From NCBI GenBank assembly GCA_937928045.1, contig CALFWO010000019.1, positions 1 through 52,082 of the forward strand: a DNA stretch of 52,082 nt, written 5' to 3'. The position numbers and the translations under genes are program-made. The notes under the pieces are model-generated. The model was not told the DNA's origin, ran no database searches, and was given only the letters and a program-made list of their open reading frames with translations. Positions 26,658-35,774 of this stretch are shown piece by piece; position 1 is the first letter of the stretch; each line of letters starts with the position of its first letter. This DNA is from an uncultured Saprospiraceae bacterium. GTDB lineage: Bacteria > Bacteroidota > Bacteroidia > Chitinophagales > Saprospiraceae.

Positions 26658-29054
26658 ATGAAAAAAATAATAGTATTATTTCTAGTTTTTACTTCCCTTC
26701 TACTTCAAGCGCAACCAGGAAAGCGAGGACCAAAAGGTAGTCAGCCAAAATTGGCTATTACTGGGAAGGTAATTGATGAAACTTCCGGAGATCCAATAGG
26801 CTATGCGACAGTCGCAGTATTTAATATTGAGTCTGAAGAAATGCTTAATGGAAGTACTACAGAAGATGATGGAGCATTTGAACTCAATGTCACAAAGCAA
26901 AATGTCTATGTTGAAATTAGTTTTCTTGGATATACTACGCAAAGAATTGATAAATTGGTCTTTAATAGAGGTACCGCTATTCTTGGCAAAATATTTTTAA
27001 AAGAAGATGCGAAGACACTGGATGAGGTAGTTATCACCGCTGATAAATCTTCAACCGAGTTCAAATTAGACAAGCGCGTTTTCAATGTAGGTACTGATCT
27101 GAGTTCAACCGGAGCTAGTGCTCTTGAAGTACTAAATAATGTACCGTCTGTAAATGTCAACATTGAAGGCGGAGTAACACTGCGTGGGAGTGGCGGTGTT
27201 CAAATTCTTATAAATGGAAAACCATCAGTTTTAGCGAACGATGAAAGCAGCGCTTTAGGAACCATTACTGCGGACATGATTGAAAAAGTAGAAGTTATCA
27301 CTAATCCTTCTGCCAAGTATGAAGCAGAAGGTACTGCCGGGATAATAAATATTGTTTTGAAGAAGGATGAAAAAAAGGGTTTGAACGGATCTATTACACT
27401 GAATACCGGAATTCCTCAAAACCATAGTGTAGGTCTAAGCATCAACAATCGTACTGAAAAGTTTAATTTATTTACGCAACTGGGAGTAGGCTATCGAGAG
27501 GTTGGAACCATCATTGAAAATCTAAATCGTAATTTAAGCACAGGGCTTACGGTGGCTTCCGAAGGGGAGGAGTTTAGAAACGAAATTTTCTACAATTTGA
27601 TTCTCGGAACAGATTATTATATCAACAAAAATAATGTAATTACACTTTCAGGAAGTTTTGCTTACGAGGTCGAGCAGCAGCCATCTGAAACAAATTTTGA
27701 TTTAACCGATGAAACGGGAAATTTACAACAGCAATGGCGTAGGGAAGAAGTGACAGAAGCCACAAACCCAAAGTTGCAATATGAACTTCAGTACAAACGC
27801 GATTTTAAGGATCATAAAGACCACCAATTGCTTTTTAGCGCCATAGGAAATTATTTTGGTAAAGATCAGTCTTCTGTTTTTTCAGAGGCAATTGAACTAG
27901 GTAATAGAAGCTTAACCAATCAATTGACAGCAACGGAATTTGAAGAAGGTAAATATACTTTCAACTTGGACTACACTAAACCATTTGCAAAGTTTTGGAC
28001 AATAGAAACTGGGGCTCAATTTGTGACCAACAATGTTAGTAATGACTACGAAGTTCAAGACTTGATTGGCAATGAATATCTAACAGATCCAGCACTAACG
28101 AATGAATTTAATTACGATCAAAAAGTTTTGGGAATTTACGGAACGGGTTCTTATGAAGGAGATATCTGGGGTTTAAAGCTTGGTCTAAGATTAGAAAATA
28201 CAGAGCTGAAGACTCTGTTGGTAAATACCAACCAGTCAAATGATCGCAATTTTAACAATCTTTTTCCCTCTGTACATACTTCCTACAAGCTATCGGATAA
28301 AGTCTCATTGCAGGCTGGTTACTCTAGGAGAATTTATCGACCAAGACTCTGGGATTTAAATCCCTTTTTTAATATTCGGAATAATTTCACCATTAGAACT
28401 GGTAACCCAGATTTGTTGCCAGAATTTACGGATTCTTATGAGATTGGAAGTATTTTTATTTATGATAAAGTTTCATTTAACTTTAATGTATACCATCGAT
28501 TTACGACCGATATTATCGAAAGAGTTTCTGTTTTTAGCGAGAATGTAAATGTTTTTAAACCTGTAAATATAGGAACGAAAAATACAACAGGACTGGAAGC
28601 AAATTTTAAGTATTCTCCATTGAAAAAAATAACGATTAACGGCGACGCTAACTTTAATTTCTTTGCTAGAGCAGGAGATTTTGATGGTCAGAATTTTGAT
28701 TTTAGTGCGAGCCAATGGTCCGCGAAGTTGAACAATAAATTCAAGGTAAATCGAAGTTTCGATTTTGAAATCACTGGAAGATTTCAATCCGAAGAGAGAA
28801 CATTTCAAGGTTTAAGGTCTGAAATAGTATTTGCAGACTTTGGTTTGAGATACAAAATCATGAAAGGAAAAGGTGTACTAAATATGAGTATCAGAGATAT
28901 TTTTGCATCAAGAAATAGAGAGACAATTACTGAAGGTGCTGACTTTTATGCGTACGCGTTTAGACAAAGAGGAACCTTTTACACCATAGGGTTTAGCTAT
29001 GGATTTGGTAAGGGAGAAGCCATGCAATATAGGGGAGGAGGCAGAAGAAGATAA
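26658..29054 (+). CDS. TonB-dependent outer-membrane receptor (OMP_b-brl_3 type)
   Basis: A 798-residue protein with a signal peptide (IVLFLVFTSLLLQAQ). A carboxypeptidase-regulatory-like domain occupies ~33-115 (AITGKVIDETSGDPIGYATV), followed by a plug domain at ~125-225 (SALEVLNNVPSVNV, RGSGGVQILINGKPS) and a C-terminal barrel of the outer-membrane beta-barrel family to the end (TFYTIGFSYGFGKG). It imports a ligand across the outer membrane using TonB energy. No SusD-like partner is adjacent, so a polysaccharide system is unlikely; the ligand is unknown. The extreme C-terminus is Gly/Arg-rich. Confidence 0.9.
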   Translation: MKKIIVLFLVFTSLLLQAQPGKRGPKGSQPKLAITGKVIDETSGDPIGYATVAVFNIESEEMLNGSTTEDDGAFELNVTKQNVYVEISFLGYTTQRIDKLVFNRGTAILGKIFLKEDAKTLDEVVITADKSSTEFKLDKRVFNVGTDLSSTGASALEVLNNVPSVNVNIEGGVTLRGSGGVQILINGKPSVLANDESSALGTITADMIEKVEVITNPSAKYEAEGTAGIINIVLKKDEKKGLNGSITLNTGIPQNHSVGLSINNRTEKFNLFTQLGVGYREVGTIIENLNRNLSTGLTVASEGEEFRNEIFYNLILGTDYYINKNNVITLSGSFAYEVEQQPSETNFDLTDETGNLQQQWRREEVTEATNPKLQYELQYKRDFKDHKDHQLLFSAIGNYFGKDQSSVFSEAIELGNRSLTNQLTATEFEEGKYTFNLDYTKPFAKFWTIETGAQFVTNNVSNDYEVQDLIGNEYLTDPALTNEFNYDQKVLGIYGTGSYEGDIWGLKLGLRLENTELKTLLVNTNQSNDRNFNNLFPSVHTSYKLSDKVSLQAGYSRRIYRPRLWDLNPFFNIRNNFTIRTGNPDLLPEFTDSYEIGSIFIYDKVSFNFNVYHRFTTDIIERVSVFSENVNVFKPVNIGTKNTTGLEANFKYSPLKKITINGDANFNFFARAGDFDGQNFDFSASQWSAKLNNKFKVNRSFDFEITGRFQSEERTFQGLRSEIVFADFGLRYKIMKGKGVLNMSIRDIFASRNRETITEGADFYAYAFRQRGTFYTIGFSYGFGKGEAMQYRGGGRRR

Positions 29055-29110
29055 TTTCTTTTGTAAAAATGAAAAGAAATATTTTCTTACAACTTATTCC
29101 TTATAAAACC

Positions 29111-29491
29111 TTAATCCATGCGATTTGCGATTCTCAATTGAATCGTTGCTAAAACTATTAATATCAATACTTCTAAAATAATATATACCCATCCTAGGTT
29201 TTTTATCACATTGCTGTGATGGATCGCAAACCCAATAGAGAGTACACAATAAGATAGATTTAAAATTGCGATGCCTTTGAGAAAGGCACTAGTATTCTCA
29301 GGTTCTTTTAAATAGCAGTAGAGATCGTACAACGCAAAGAAGACTGGTAGTCCAGCAAGGATATACAAAGTGGATACAGGGATTCCAAAATATGGTTCAA
29401 GTTTGACCAATACAAAGCCCAATAAAAAAATAGAGAGCAGTGCCCCTAGGCCGTCGATTAGAAAAAGATTTTTTGGCTTTAAAGTATCCAT
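29111..29491 (-). CDS. Four-helix membrane protein, unknown function
   Basis: A 126-residue protein with four hydrophobic segments (DGLGALLSIFLLGFVLV, VSTLYILAGLPVFFALYDLY, GIAILNLSYCVLSIGFAI, LGWVYIILEVLILIVLATI). Similar small proteins are common in Flavobacteria and relatives, without an assigned role. It stands alone and converges with the TonB receptor. Confidence 0.7.
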   Translation of the reverse strand: MDTLKPKNLFLIDGLGALLSIFLLGFVLVKLEPYFGIPVSTLYILAGLPVFFALYDLYCYLKEPENTSAFLKGIAILNLSYCVLSIGFAIHHSNVIKNLGWVYIILEVLILIVLATIQLRIANRMD

Positions 29492-29641
29492 GTATTTTGC
29501 TTTGAAAGAAAATATTTATTGATGGTTTATCTACCAACAAATTTATTCAACGTTTAAATTAACTAATAATAAACTTTGAAAGGAATAATTGGCAGATAAT
29601 GAAAGGTGTTTTTAGGAAATTTCGATAAATTATTTTTTATA

Positions 29642-30127
29642 CTATTCTCCAGTTCTTTTAAGACTACTTGCATGATCCTTTATTATAGACCAAGTATTAT
29701 CCTGGTTTTTTTCCAATACATAGCTTACAATCATATGATTCATATAGGGGCGTCCATTTCTTTCTGCCTCTCTATATATTGCTTCAGTAGTTGCGGTGGC
29801 AATGGTTAGCCCAGGCTTAACATTTAAAATATTGGTTTCTATTGTCCAAGTTGTATCCTTGAACCATTCATCGTGAAAATTTACAAATGATTCCACAGAA
29901 TAAGTTACCGGAGTGCTGGGTACAATAAATTCCATTTTTTCAGAAGGGGACATTGCTGACTTTAAAGCATTGATGTCTTTTCTTTCAATAGCATCCAAAA
30001 GGGTTTCTAATGTTTTGTTTATTTGAATCAGATTTGTTTCAATCTCTTTTGATTGTTCGAGTTTACTCTGGCATCCTGGCAAAATAAAAATTACAAACAG
30101 TGTTAAAGTACTTTTAATAATATTCAT
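29642..30127 (-). CDS. NTF2-like (SnoaL/DUF4440-type) lipoprotein
   Basis: A 161-residue protein with a lipoprotein signal (FVIFILPGC, Cys19). The rest is an NTF2-like fold: a long helix (TLETLLDAIERKDINALKSAMS) followed by curved beta strands with NILNVKPGLTIATATTEA and WSIIKDHASS. Many such domains bind small hydrophobic molecules without clear catalysis. It begins 26 nt after the hydrolase stop in the TetR-controlled unit and may handle the same compound in the periplasm. Confidence 0.75.
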   Translation of the reverse strand: MNIIKSTLTLFVIFILPGCQSKLEQSKEIETNLIQINKTLETLLDAIERKDINALKSAMSPSEKMEFIVPSTPVTYSVESFVNFHDEWFKDTTWTIETNILNVKPGLTIATATTEAIYREAERNGRPYMNHMIVSYVLEKNQDNTWSIIKDHASSLKRTGE

Positions 30128-30152
30128 TGTTATTTCTTTTTGGTTTTTGATG

Positions 30153-30992
30153 CTAACTATTTACAAAGGCAATTACCTTTTCTAAGACCGAGGGATTTCT
30201 TAAACTATGTTTGAATCCATCTGTGATAAGCAATTCTACTTTCATACTTGCTTTTTTCATTAGTTGATTGAGTTTAATTCCGTTTTTATAAGGAGTAGCT
30301 TCATCTTGCTTATCATGAATAATTAATGTGTTTTTTGGTTTAATGGCTTTATTGAAGGTTTTATGACTATAGTACTGTATAGGGTGTCCAGTATATTTGA
30401 TGAAATACTCAGACATATGTCGATGAACTTTCTCCGTTAACTGTAGTCTCTTTCTGAAATCTGCAATAAATTCATTCGCTGTGAAAGGGGAAGCTAAAGA
30501 AATATAACTGAATGGGGAATATTGATGATGGTACATATAACTTGCACAAGCAAAACTGCCAATTGAATGTGCTATTAAATGATCCATTTGACCTTCTCGA
30601 CTCATTAAAGCGTCCATTGTTTTTTCGTACAAAGGGATAGAACAAAAAGGTCCTTCTGAATTCCCATGCCCTGGAGCGTCAAAAGCGTAAAGAGTATATT
30701 TTTTTTTGTCAAAACTATTGATGTAAGGTTTCCAACGGTAACTATGACTTTGCCAGCCATGAACGAATAGAATAGTCTCTTTTCCTTTTCCCCACTTATA
30801 GCATTGAACATTTTTATTCTCAACATTGAGTTTAAATTGTTCGGCAGAATTTAAAAATTTTTGCTGCGATTTTTTAAGCTTGGCTTTAAAAGGATAAGCA
30901 AACAAATAGAAGGCTTGTTTTCCCGAAATTTTAGGATTTATCCAAGCCAGTAAATTGAAATAGTATGAAATCAGTTGGAGAATAATTTTCAT
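30153..30992 (-). CDS. Alpha/beta hydrolase
   Basis: A 279-residue hydrolase with oxyanion-hole HGW (78-80), a nucleophile elbow A-H-S143-I-G, the acid in IIHDKQDEATPY and the base His in TDGFKHSLRN. The first ~40 residues are hydrophobic/basic and may associate with the membrane. Substrate unknown. It lies downstream of a TetR gene, separated by 67 nt that contain a long palindrome matching the one upstream of tetR. Regulation of both by the same repressor is likely. Confidence 0.85.
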   Translation of the reverse strand: MKIILQLISYYFNLLAWINPKISGKQAFYLFAYPFKAKLKKSQQKFLNSAEQFKLNVENKNVQCYKWGKGKETILFVHGWQSHSYRWKPYINSFDKKKYTLYAFDAPGHGNSEGPFCSIPLYEKTMDALMSREGQMDHLIAHSIGSFACASYMYHHQYSPFSYISLASPFTANEFIADFRKRLQLTEKVHRHMSEYFIKYTGHPIQYYSHKTFNKAIKPKNTLIIHDKQDEATPYKNGIKLNQLMKKASMKVELLITDGFKHSLRNPSVLEKVIAFVNS

Positions 30993-31021
30993 TGCTTTTT
31001 TTTTAGATTGATTTTTTCATT

Positions 31022-31049
31022 CCGTTACATACCGTTCGGTATGTAACGG
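31022..31049. promoter_or_regulatory. TetR operator 1, before the hydrolase gene
   Basis: Perfect 13-bp inverted arms around TT (left arm CCGTTACATACCG). The core TACCGTTCGGTA has the same TACCG-N2-CGGTA form as the palindrome upstream of tetR. Confidence 0.75.
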
Positions 31050-31059
31050 GGTAAATTTT

Positions 31060-31656
31060 TTAAATGCTTATTTTTTCTAAGATTGAAGTTTCAATGAATT
31101 CCATTGCACCTATGATGTAAGAAGGCTCATCATGAGTAAAAGCCATCAAGATGCTTCCTTCAATTATGGATAAAATAACTTTCGCATTTTCTAAAGCACT
31201 TGTATTCTTATTTATCTCTTTATTCTTTATACCTTCTTTTATGATATTGCTGAGACCTAAGACAAAATTTTGAGAATATTTTTTGGCAGTGGAGTAAAGC
31301 TTAGCATTATTAAATTTTGAATCAGTTCCAACTCTGAGCAAAGGACATCCTCCTATTTTTTTTACTAAATCATAGTAGGTTTTATAATAGTCAGTAATTG
31401 CGAACAACTTGTCCATACTGTTATTTTGTTGACCAATGGATTTAAACAAAGGCTGTATGACCTTATTGATATTTAGTTTGAAAGCTTGAACTGCTAGATC
31501 TTCTTTGTTTTCAAAATTGCAATAGATAGCTCCTTTGGTTAAACCGGTAGCTTTGGTCAAATCGGACAAACTGGTTCCTATATATCCTTGTTTATTAAAG
31601 ATTGGAGCCGTTTTGTACAGAATTAAATCCGCCGTTTTAACCGATTCTCTTGACAT
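31060..31656 (-). CDS. TetR/AcrR family transcriptional repressor
   Basis: A 198-residue protein with an N-terminal HTH (FNKQGYIGTSLSDLTKATGLTKGAIYCNFENKEDLAVQAF, residues ~18-57; the usual T-x-G-x-IY-x-x-F motif) and a helical ligand domain related to the TetR_C_16/YerO-type groups (KIGGCPLLRVGTDSK). It probably represses its own gene and the hydrolase-lipoprotein pair until a small hydrophobic ligand binds. Operator palindromes flank the gene on both sides. Confidence 0.92.
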   Translation of the reverse strand: MSRESVKTADLILYKTAPIFNKQGYIGTSLSDLTKATGLTKGAIYCNFENKEDLAVQAFKLNINKVIQPLFKSIGQQNNSMDKLFAITDYYKTYYDLVKKIGGCPLLRVGTDSKFNNAKLYSTAKKYSQNFVLGLSNIIKEGIKNKEINKNTSALENAKVILSIIEGSILMAFTHDEPSYIIGAMEFIETSILEKISI

Positions 31657-31674
31657 TGAGTTAGATTGTTTCTA

Positions 31675-31682
31675 CAAATATA
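31675..31682 (-). promoter_or_regulatory. -7 element of the tetR promoter
   Basis: TATATTTG on the minus strand, 19 nt before the tetR ATG, next to the operator at 31688-31705, which would cover the -7 to -33 spacer. No good -33 match is seen. Confidence 0.5.
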
Positions 31683-31687
31683 CATAA

Positions 31688-31705
31688 AAATACCGATCGG
31701 TATTT
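31688..31705. promoter_or_regulatory. TetR operator 2, before tetR
   Basis: The perfect 18-bp palindrome AAATACCGATCGGTATTT, with core TACCGATCGGTA, overlaps the predicted promoter spacer of tetR and shares its half-site with operator 1. Confidence 0.75.
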
Positions 31706-31872
31706 GACCTTGTTATTTCTGTCATCCCTTAACCGCCGAAATATTCTGCATTTTGCGCGACCAAGTGTTGAATTTCATATTTGATTACGGCAATTGGATC
31801 ATCAGTGTAGCTTCAGTTTCTCGAATTAGCCTTACATTGTCAGGGAAATAAGTCAAAACTATAATTTAACAG

Positions 31873-34827
31873 ATGATTACAAATAGAATAACCCTCCTTT
31901 CATTAATTGCTTGTTGTTTTCTATTACCAAATTTAATATCTGCTCAACAACTGGACCATGTGCAAGGGGAAATCTTGCTTAAGTTTTGGCCAGAAGATAA
32001 GGTGGAAATTGGCGATTGGATAAATTCCAAACAGAAAATTGATGGTCGAAGAACCGAGCTGAAGTACTTTAAAGAAGTATCCAATGTGATGGATATTCAC
32101 AGCATTCGTTTTGATTTTAATAGCGTTTCTGAAACTGAAATGTTGAATTCTATTCGTAGAGATTCAAAAGTACAGGCGGCTCAATTCAATCATTTCGTTA
32201 AGCTAAGAAGCACAATTCCGGATGATGCCTCTTTTGACAGTCAATGGCAATATATCAACACCGGACAAAGTGGCGGAACAATCGGCGCTGACATAGATAT
32301 GGACTTAGCTTGGGATGTTGCCACGGGTGGAATTACAGCGGATGGAGACACCATAGTTGTTTGTGTGATTGACGATGGAGTCAACCTAAGTCATCCAGAT
32401 ATGGTAGCCAACTTATGGAAGAATCATGGAGAGATTGAAGATAATGGAATAGATGATGATGGTAATGGTTTTGTAGATGATTACCATGGCTGGGATACAG
32501 GGTCGGATTCTGATGCCGTAGGAGATGGTGGAGGTCACGGTACTCCGGTAGCTGGAATTGTTGGAGCTGTGGGTAATAATGGAATAGGTGTTGCCGGAGT
32601 GAATTGGGATGTTAAATTAATGATCGTACAAGGAGGTACTGGAATTGAGTCAGAAGTTTTAGAAGCTTATTCTTATCCTTTGGTGGCAAGAAAAGCTTAT
32701 AATGAAACTAATGGAGCTGAAGGAGCATTCGTGGTTTCTACCAATGCAAGTTGGGGTATAGACCAGGGACAACCGGCAAATGCGCCACTTTGGTGTTCAT
32801 TTTATGATTCGCTTGGTGTTCATGGAATCCTTAACTGTGGTGCAACAGCCAATGCAAATTTCAATATTGATGTAGTTGGGGATTTACCAACGGCCTGTCC
32901 AAGTGAATACATGATCGCAGTGACCAATATGAATGATAATGATGTAAAAGTAACTGGAGCTGGATACGGTGCCACTGCCATCGATCTTGGCGCATTTGGC
33001 CAAGGAACTTATACAACTACAATTAATAATTATGGCGGATTTGGTGGCACTTCTGGAGCTACTCCCCATGTTACTGGATCCATTGCTTTACTTTATTCAG
33101 CTCCTTGTCCCACATTAATATCAATTGCTAAAAACAATCCATCCTCCGCCGCGGAAATGGTTCGTGATTTTATTCTGGAAGGTGTCGATCCCAATACTTC
33201 ATTGGATGGGATTACCGTAACAGGAGGTAGATTAAATGTCGCTACTGCGATCAATGAATTAATGGCTAATTGTGGCCCTTGTCCTCCGCCATCCTCAATT
33301 GAAATTACTGATATCATTGATGTTAGTTCAACGATTTCTTGGTGGAACAACGACAGTATTCAAACCAACGAAATTCAATGGAGAATGGCCGGTACAACGG
33401 ATTGGAACGTGGTTCCAAATGTAGCCAGTCCTCATAATTTGATTGGGCTGAATGCTTGTACGAATTACGAAATGCAAATTGTTGGATATTGTTCATCAGA
33501 TACTACTTATTCAGAAATTGTCGAATTCAAAACAGATGGATGCTGTGTTAATCCTGAAACAATTTCAGTTAGCGGGATTAATGACCAATCGGCAACCTTA
33601 ACTTGGAATGCAATTTTTGCAGCGACAAGTTATGATTACAGATATGCCGAATTGGGATCTGGAAGTTGGACGACCGAAAATACAACTGATTTATCTGTAA
33701 CCCTCAATTCACTAATGCCTTGTACAGACTATGAAGTGCAAGTTAAAACGAACTGTGGAGGAGGACTGGAAGTTGACTTTTCTGAAAGTAAAACATTCCG
33801 AACCAAGGGATGTGGCGCTTGTACAGATTTAACATATTGTCAACCAATTATGACCAGTATCGAAGATGAATGGATTGAGTCAATTACTATCGGTGATTTG
33901 GTAAATATAAGTGGTGGAAATAATAGTTATGGTGACTTCACGGAAGGCCCAACCGCAACTTTTACTACCTATCAAACTTATGATATCAATTTAACTCCCG
34001 GATTCAGTGGCTCGGCATTTAATGAAGGATGGGGAATCTGGATTGACTTGAACCACGACGGAGAATTTGACGACGAAACGGAGCAAGTTTATGCCAATGC
34101 TGACCAGACTTCTGATCCAATCGTAGCTTCAATTACTATTCCCGGTGGCTTAGAGGGCGTTACACGATTAAGGGTTGCGATGGCCTATTCCAGTGATCCG
34201 GATGCTTGTAATATTAATGCTGGTTTTGGTGAAGTCGAGGACTATTGTATTACAATGGAAATAGGCATTCAACCATGTGATATTCCATCCAATCTTTCCG
34301 CTTTAAATATTTCATCAAGTAGCGCAGATCTGAATTGGGATGAAGGCTTGGGGGCAGCTTCTTATTTGGTAGAATTAAATGTACAAGGAGACAATAATAT
34401 TGATGAAATACCAGCCAGTACGAACATTCTGCCAGTTGATAATTTAATGCCTGAAACAACTTATGAATACAGAGTGAAATCCTTGTGTCCAAATAGTTTG
34501 GAAAGTGTTTATTCAGAAAAAATTAGTTTTACCACAGCTGTATTGAGCTCAACTCATGCAATAAATGGTTTGCAAAGTTGGTCTGTGTTTCCAAGCCCTT
34601 TTGAACACCAATTGCAATTGACCTTGGAAACCGAAGGAAGGATTGACGAATTGCATATTGAAATTACAGATCAAGTGGGTCGCATCTTGCAACAAGTAGA
34701 GTTGAAAGAAAATATTGATCAGAACAATGTATTAATCAATACAGCAGACTTGGGTAGCGGAATTTATTTGCTGAGCATTAGAAATAAAAAAGGAGATATT
34801 CAGACAAAGAAAATTGTCAAATATTAA
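31873..34827 (+). CDS. Secreted subtilisin-like serine protease with FN3, GEVED and T9SS domains
   Basis: A 984-residue protein with signal peptide (SLIACCFLLPNLISAQ). A propeptide-like region spans ~25-115. The S8 peptidase domain has the catalytic triad Asp167 (VCVIDDGVN), His222 (GGGHGTPVAGI) and Ser394 (GGTSGATPHV). Fibronectin type III domains start near 470 and 560, followed by a GEVED domain (~650-790, WIDLNHDGEFDDETEQVY), a third FN3 domain, and a type A T9SS sorting domain (WSVFPSPFEHQLQL). It likely degrades proteins outside the cell. An N-rich calcium-type loop (NGIDDDGNGFVDDYHG) lies inside the protease domain. Confidence 0.92.
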   Translation: MITNRITLLSLIACCFLLPNLISAQQLDHVQGEILLKFWPEDKVEIGDWINSKQKIDGRRTELKYFKEVSNVMDIHSIRFDFNSVSETEMLNSIRRDSKVQAAQFNHFVKLRSTIPDDASFDSQWQYINTGQSGGTIGADIDMDLAWDVATGGITADGDTIVVCVIDDGVNLSHPDMVANLWKNHGEIEDNGIDDDGNGFVDDYHGWDTGSDSDAVGDGGGHGTPVAGIVGAVGNNGIGVAGVNWDVKLMIVQGGTGIESEVLEAYSYPLVARKAYNETNGAEGAFVVSTNASWGIDQGQPANAPLWCSFYDSLGVHGILNCGATANANFNIDVVGDLPTACPSEYMIAVTNMNDNDVKVTGAGYGATAIDLGAFGQGTYTTTINNYGGFGGTSGATPHVTGSIALLYSAPCPTLISIAKNNPSSAAEMVRDFILEGVDPNTSLDGITVTGGRLNVATAINELMANCGPCPPPSSIEITDIIDVSSTISWWNNDSIQTNEIQWRMAGTTDWNVVPNVASPHNLIGLNACTNYEMQIVGYCSSDTTYSEIVEFKTDGCCVNPETISVSGINDQSATLTWNAIFAATSYDYRYAELGSGSWTTENTTDLSVTLNSLMPCTDYEVQVKTNCGGGLEVDFSESKTFRTKGCGACTDLTYCQPIMTSIEDEWIESITIGDLVNISGGNNSYGDFTEGPTATFTTYQTYDINLTPGFSGSAFNEGWGIWIDLNHDGEFDDETEQVYANADQTSDPIVASITIPGGLEGVTRLRVAMAYSSDPDACNINAGFGEVEDYCITMEIGIQPCDIPSNLSALNISSSSADLNWDEGLGAASYLVELNVQGDNNIDEIPASTNILPVDNLMPETTYEYRVKSLCPNSLESVYSEKISFTTAVLSSTHAINGLQSWSVFPSPFEHQLQLTLETEGRIDELHIEITDQVGRILQQVELKENIDQNNVLINTADLGSGIYLLSIRNKKGDIQTKKIVKY

Positions 34828-34886
34828 TTTTTAACAAAAGAGATTCGATCGGCTCTGGGAAAAATATTCCTTGAGCCGATTTTGAT

Positions 34887-35657
34887 TTAAGCAGTTTTTG
34901 TCGCAATTACTTGGATACAATTCCAATGGACTGAATTACCTCTTAAATCCATTGGCTCTTGAATCGTGAAATCATCTTTCCAATCCAAAATATTATATCC
35001 AATGTCTATCAGTAATTGATGGATTTTGATTGGTGGATAGTACTGTTCCCAATGCTTTTGGAGTAAAAAATTAAGCGGAGTCACCATCAACATTTTTCCC
35101 CCAACCTTCAATACTCGAAATAATTCTCGCAGCGCTAATTCTGGATCTGCCAATCGATCGATAAGAAAACTATTTAGTAAAAAACATTGACTGTGATCAG
35201 CAAAGGGCAATTCCGATGCTTTGGCTAAACCAAACTTTAGGTTATTTATAGGTTCAGTTTGAAGCTCCAGTAGTTTCATAAAACCTTGTTTTCTAAAATC
35301 TAAATATATGGCATCGCCATCCACCCAATACTCTTGTGCTCGTTTGAGCATTTGATAACTATAATCAATTCCCCAACATTCAGCAGTAGGATACTTTCGC
35401 GCCAAGGTAGCAATCATACGACCAGTGCTGCATCCCACTTCTAAAATATTTGTTGGAACTTCCACTGATAAATGTTTTTCTATCTCACCCAAAATGGATT
35501 TCAATGGATAAGTTCCCCAAATTTCATCGGCCAAATGAAGCGCTGTTTGACGCTGTACCATTGTGTCAAAACGCTCGTAAGTATCTTTCTGAAATTCTAC
35601 TTCAGACTTGTCATGGTAGAAAGAAATACCATTTCTGCTGCGAATTGGAGGCTTCAT
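34887..35657 (-). CDS. Class I SAM-dependent methyltransferase
   Basis: 256 residues from the ATG at 35657; an upstream in-frame TTG at 35678 is less likely. The SAM-binding motif I is EVGCSTGRMIATLA, followed by the acidic strand CWGIDYSYQMLKRAQ and a motif IV-like segment (SQCFLLNSFLIDRL). A Methyltransf_11-type Rossmann fold. The methyl acceptor cannot be told from sequence. It is divergent from another methyltransferase gene 117 nt away. Confidence 0.82.
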   Translation of the reverse strand: MKPPIRSRNGISFYHDKSEVEFQKDTYERFDTMVQRQTALHLADEIWGTYPLKSILGEIEKHLSVEVPTNILEVGCSTGRMIATLARKYPTAECWGIDYSYQMLKRAQEYWVDGDAIYLDFRKQGFMKLLELQTEPINNLKFGLAKASELPFADHSQCFLLNSFLIDRLADPELALRELFRVLKVGGKMLMVTPLNFLLQKHWEQYYPPIKIHQLLIDIGYNILDWKDDFTIQEPMDLRGNSVHWNCIQVIATKTA

Positions 35658-35774
35658 GATTTGTCGATTGTTACGCAAAGGTAAAGCTAAGAATGGAAAC
35701 CATTTTTTGGCAAATCTTTTTTGGCAAATTTTCGTTATTATAGAGTTCGATTTTTAAGAATTAACTACGCATAT

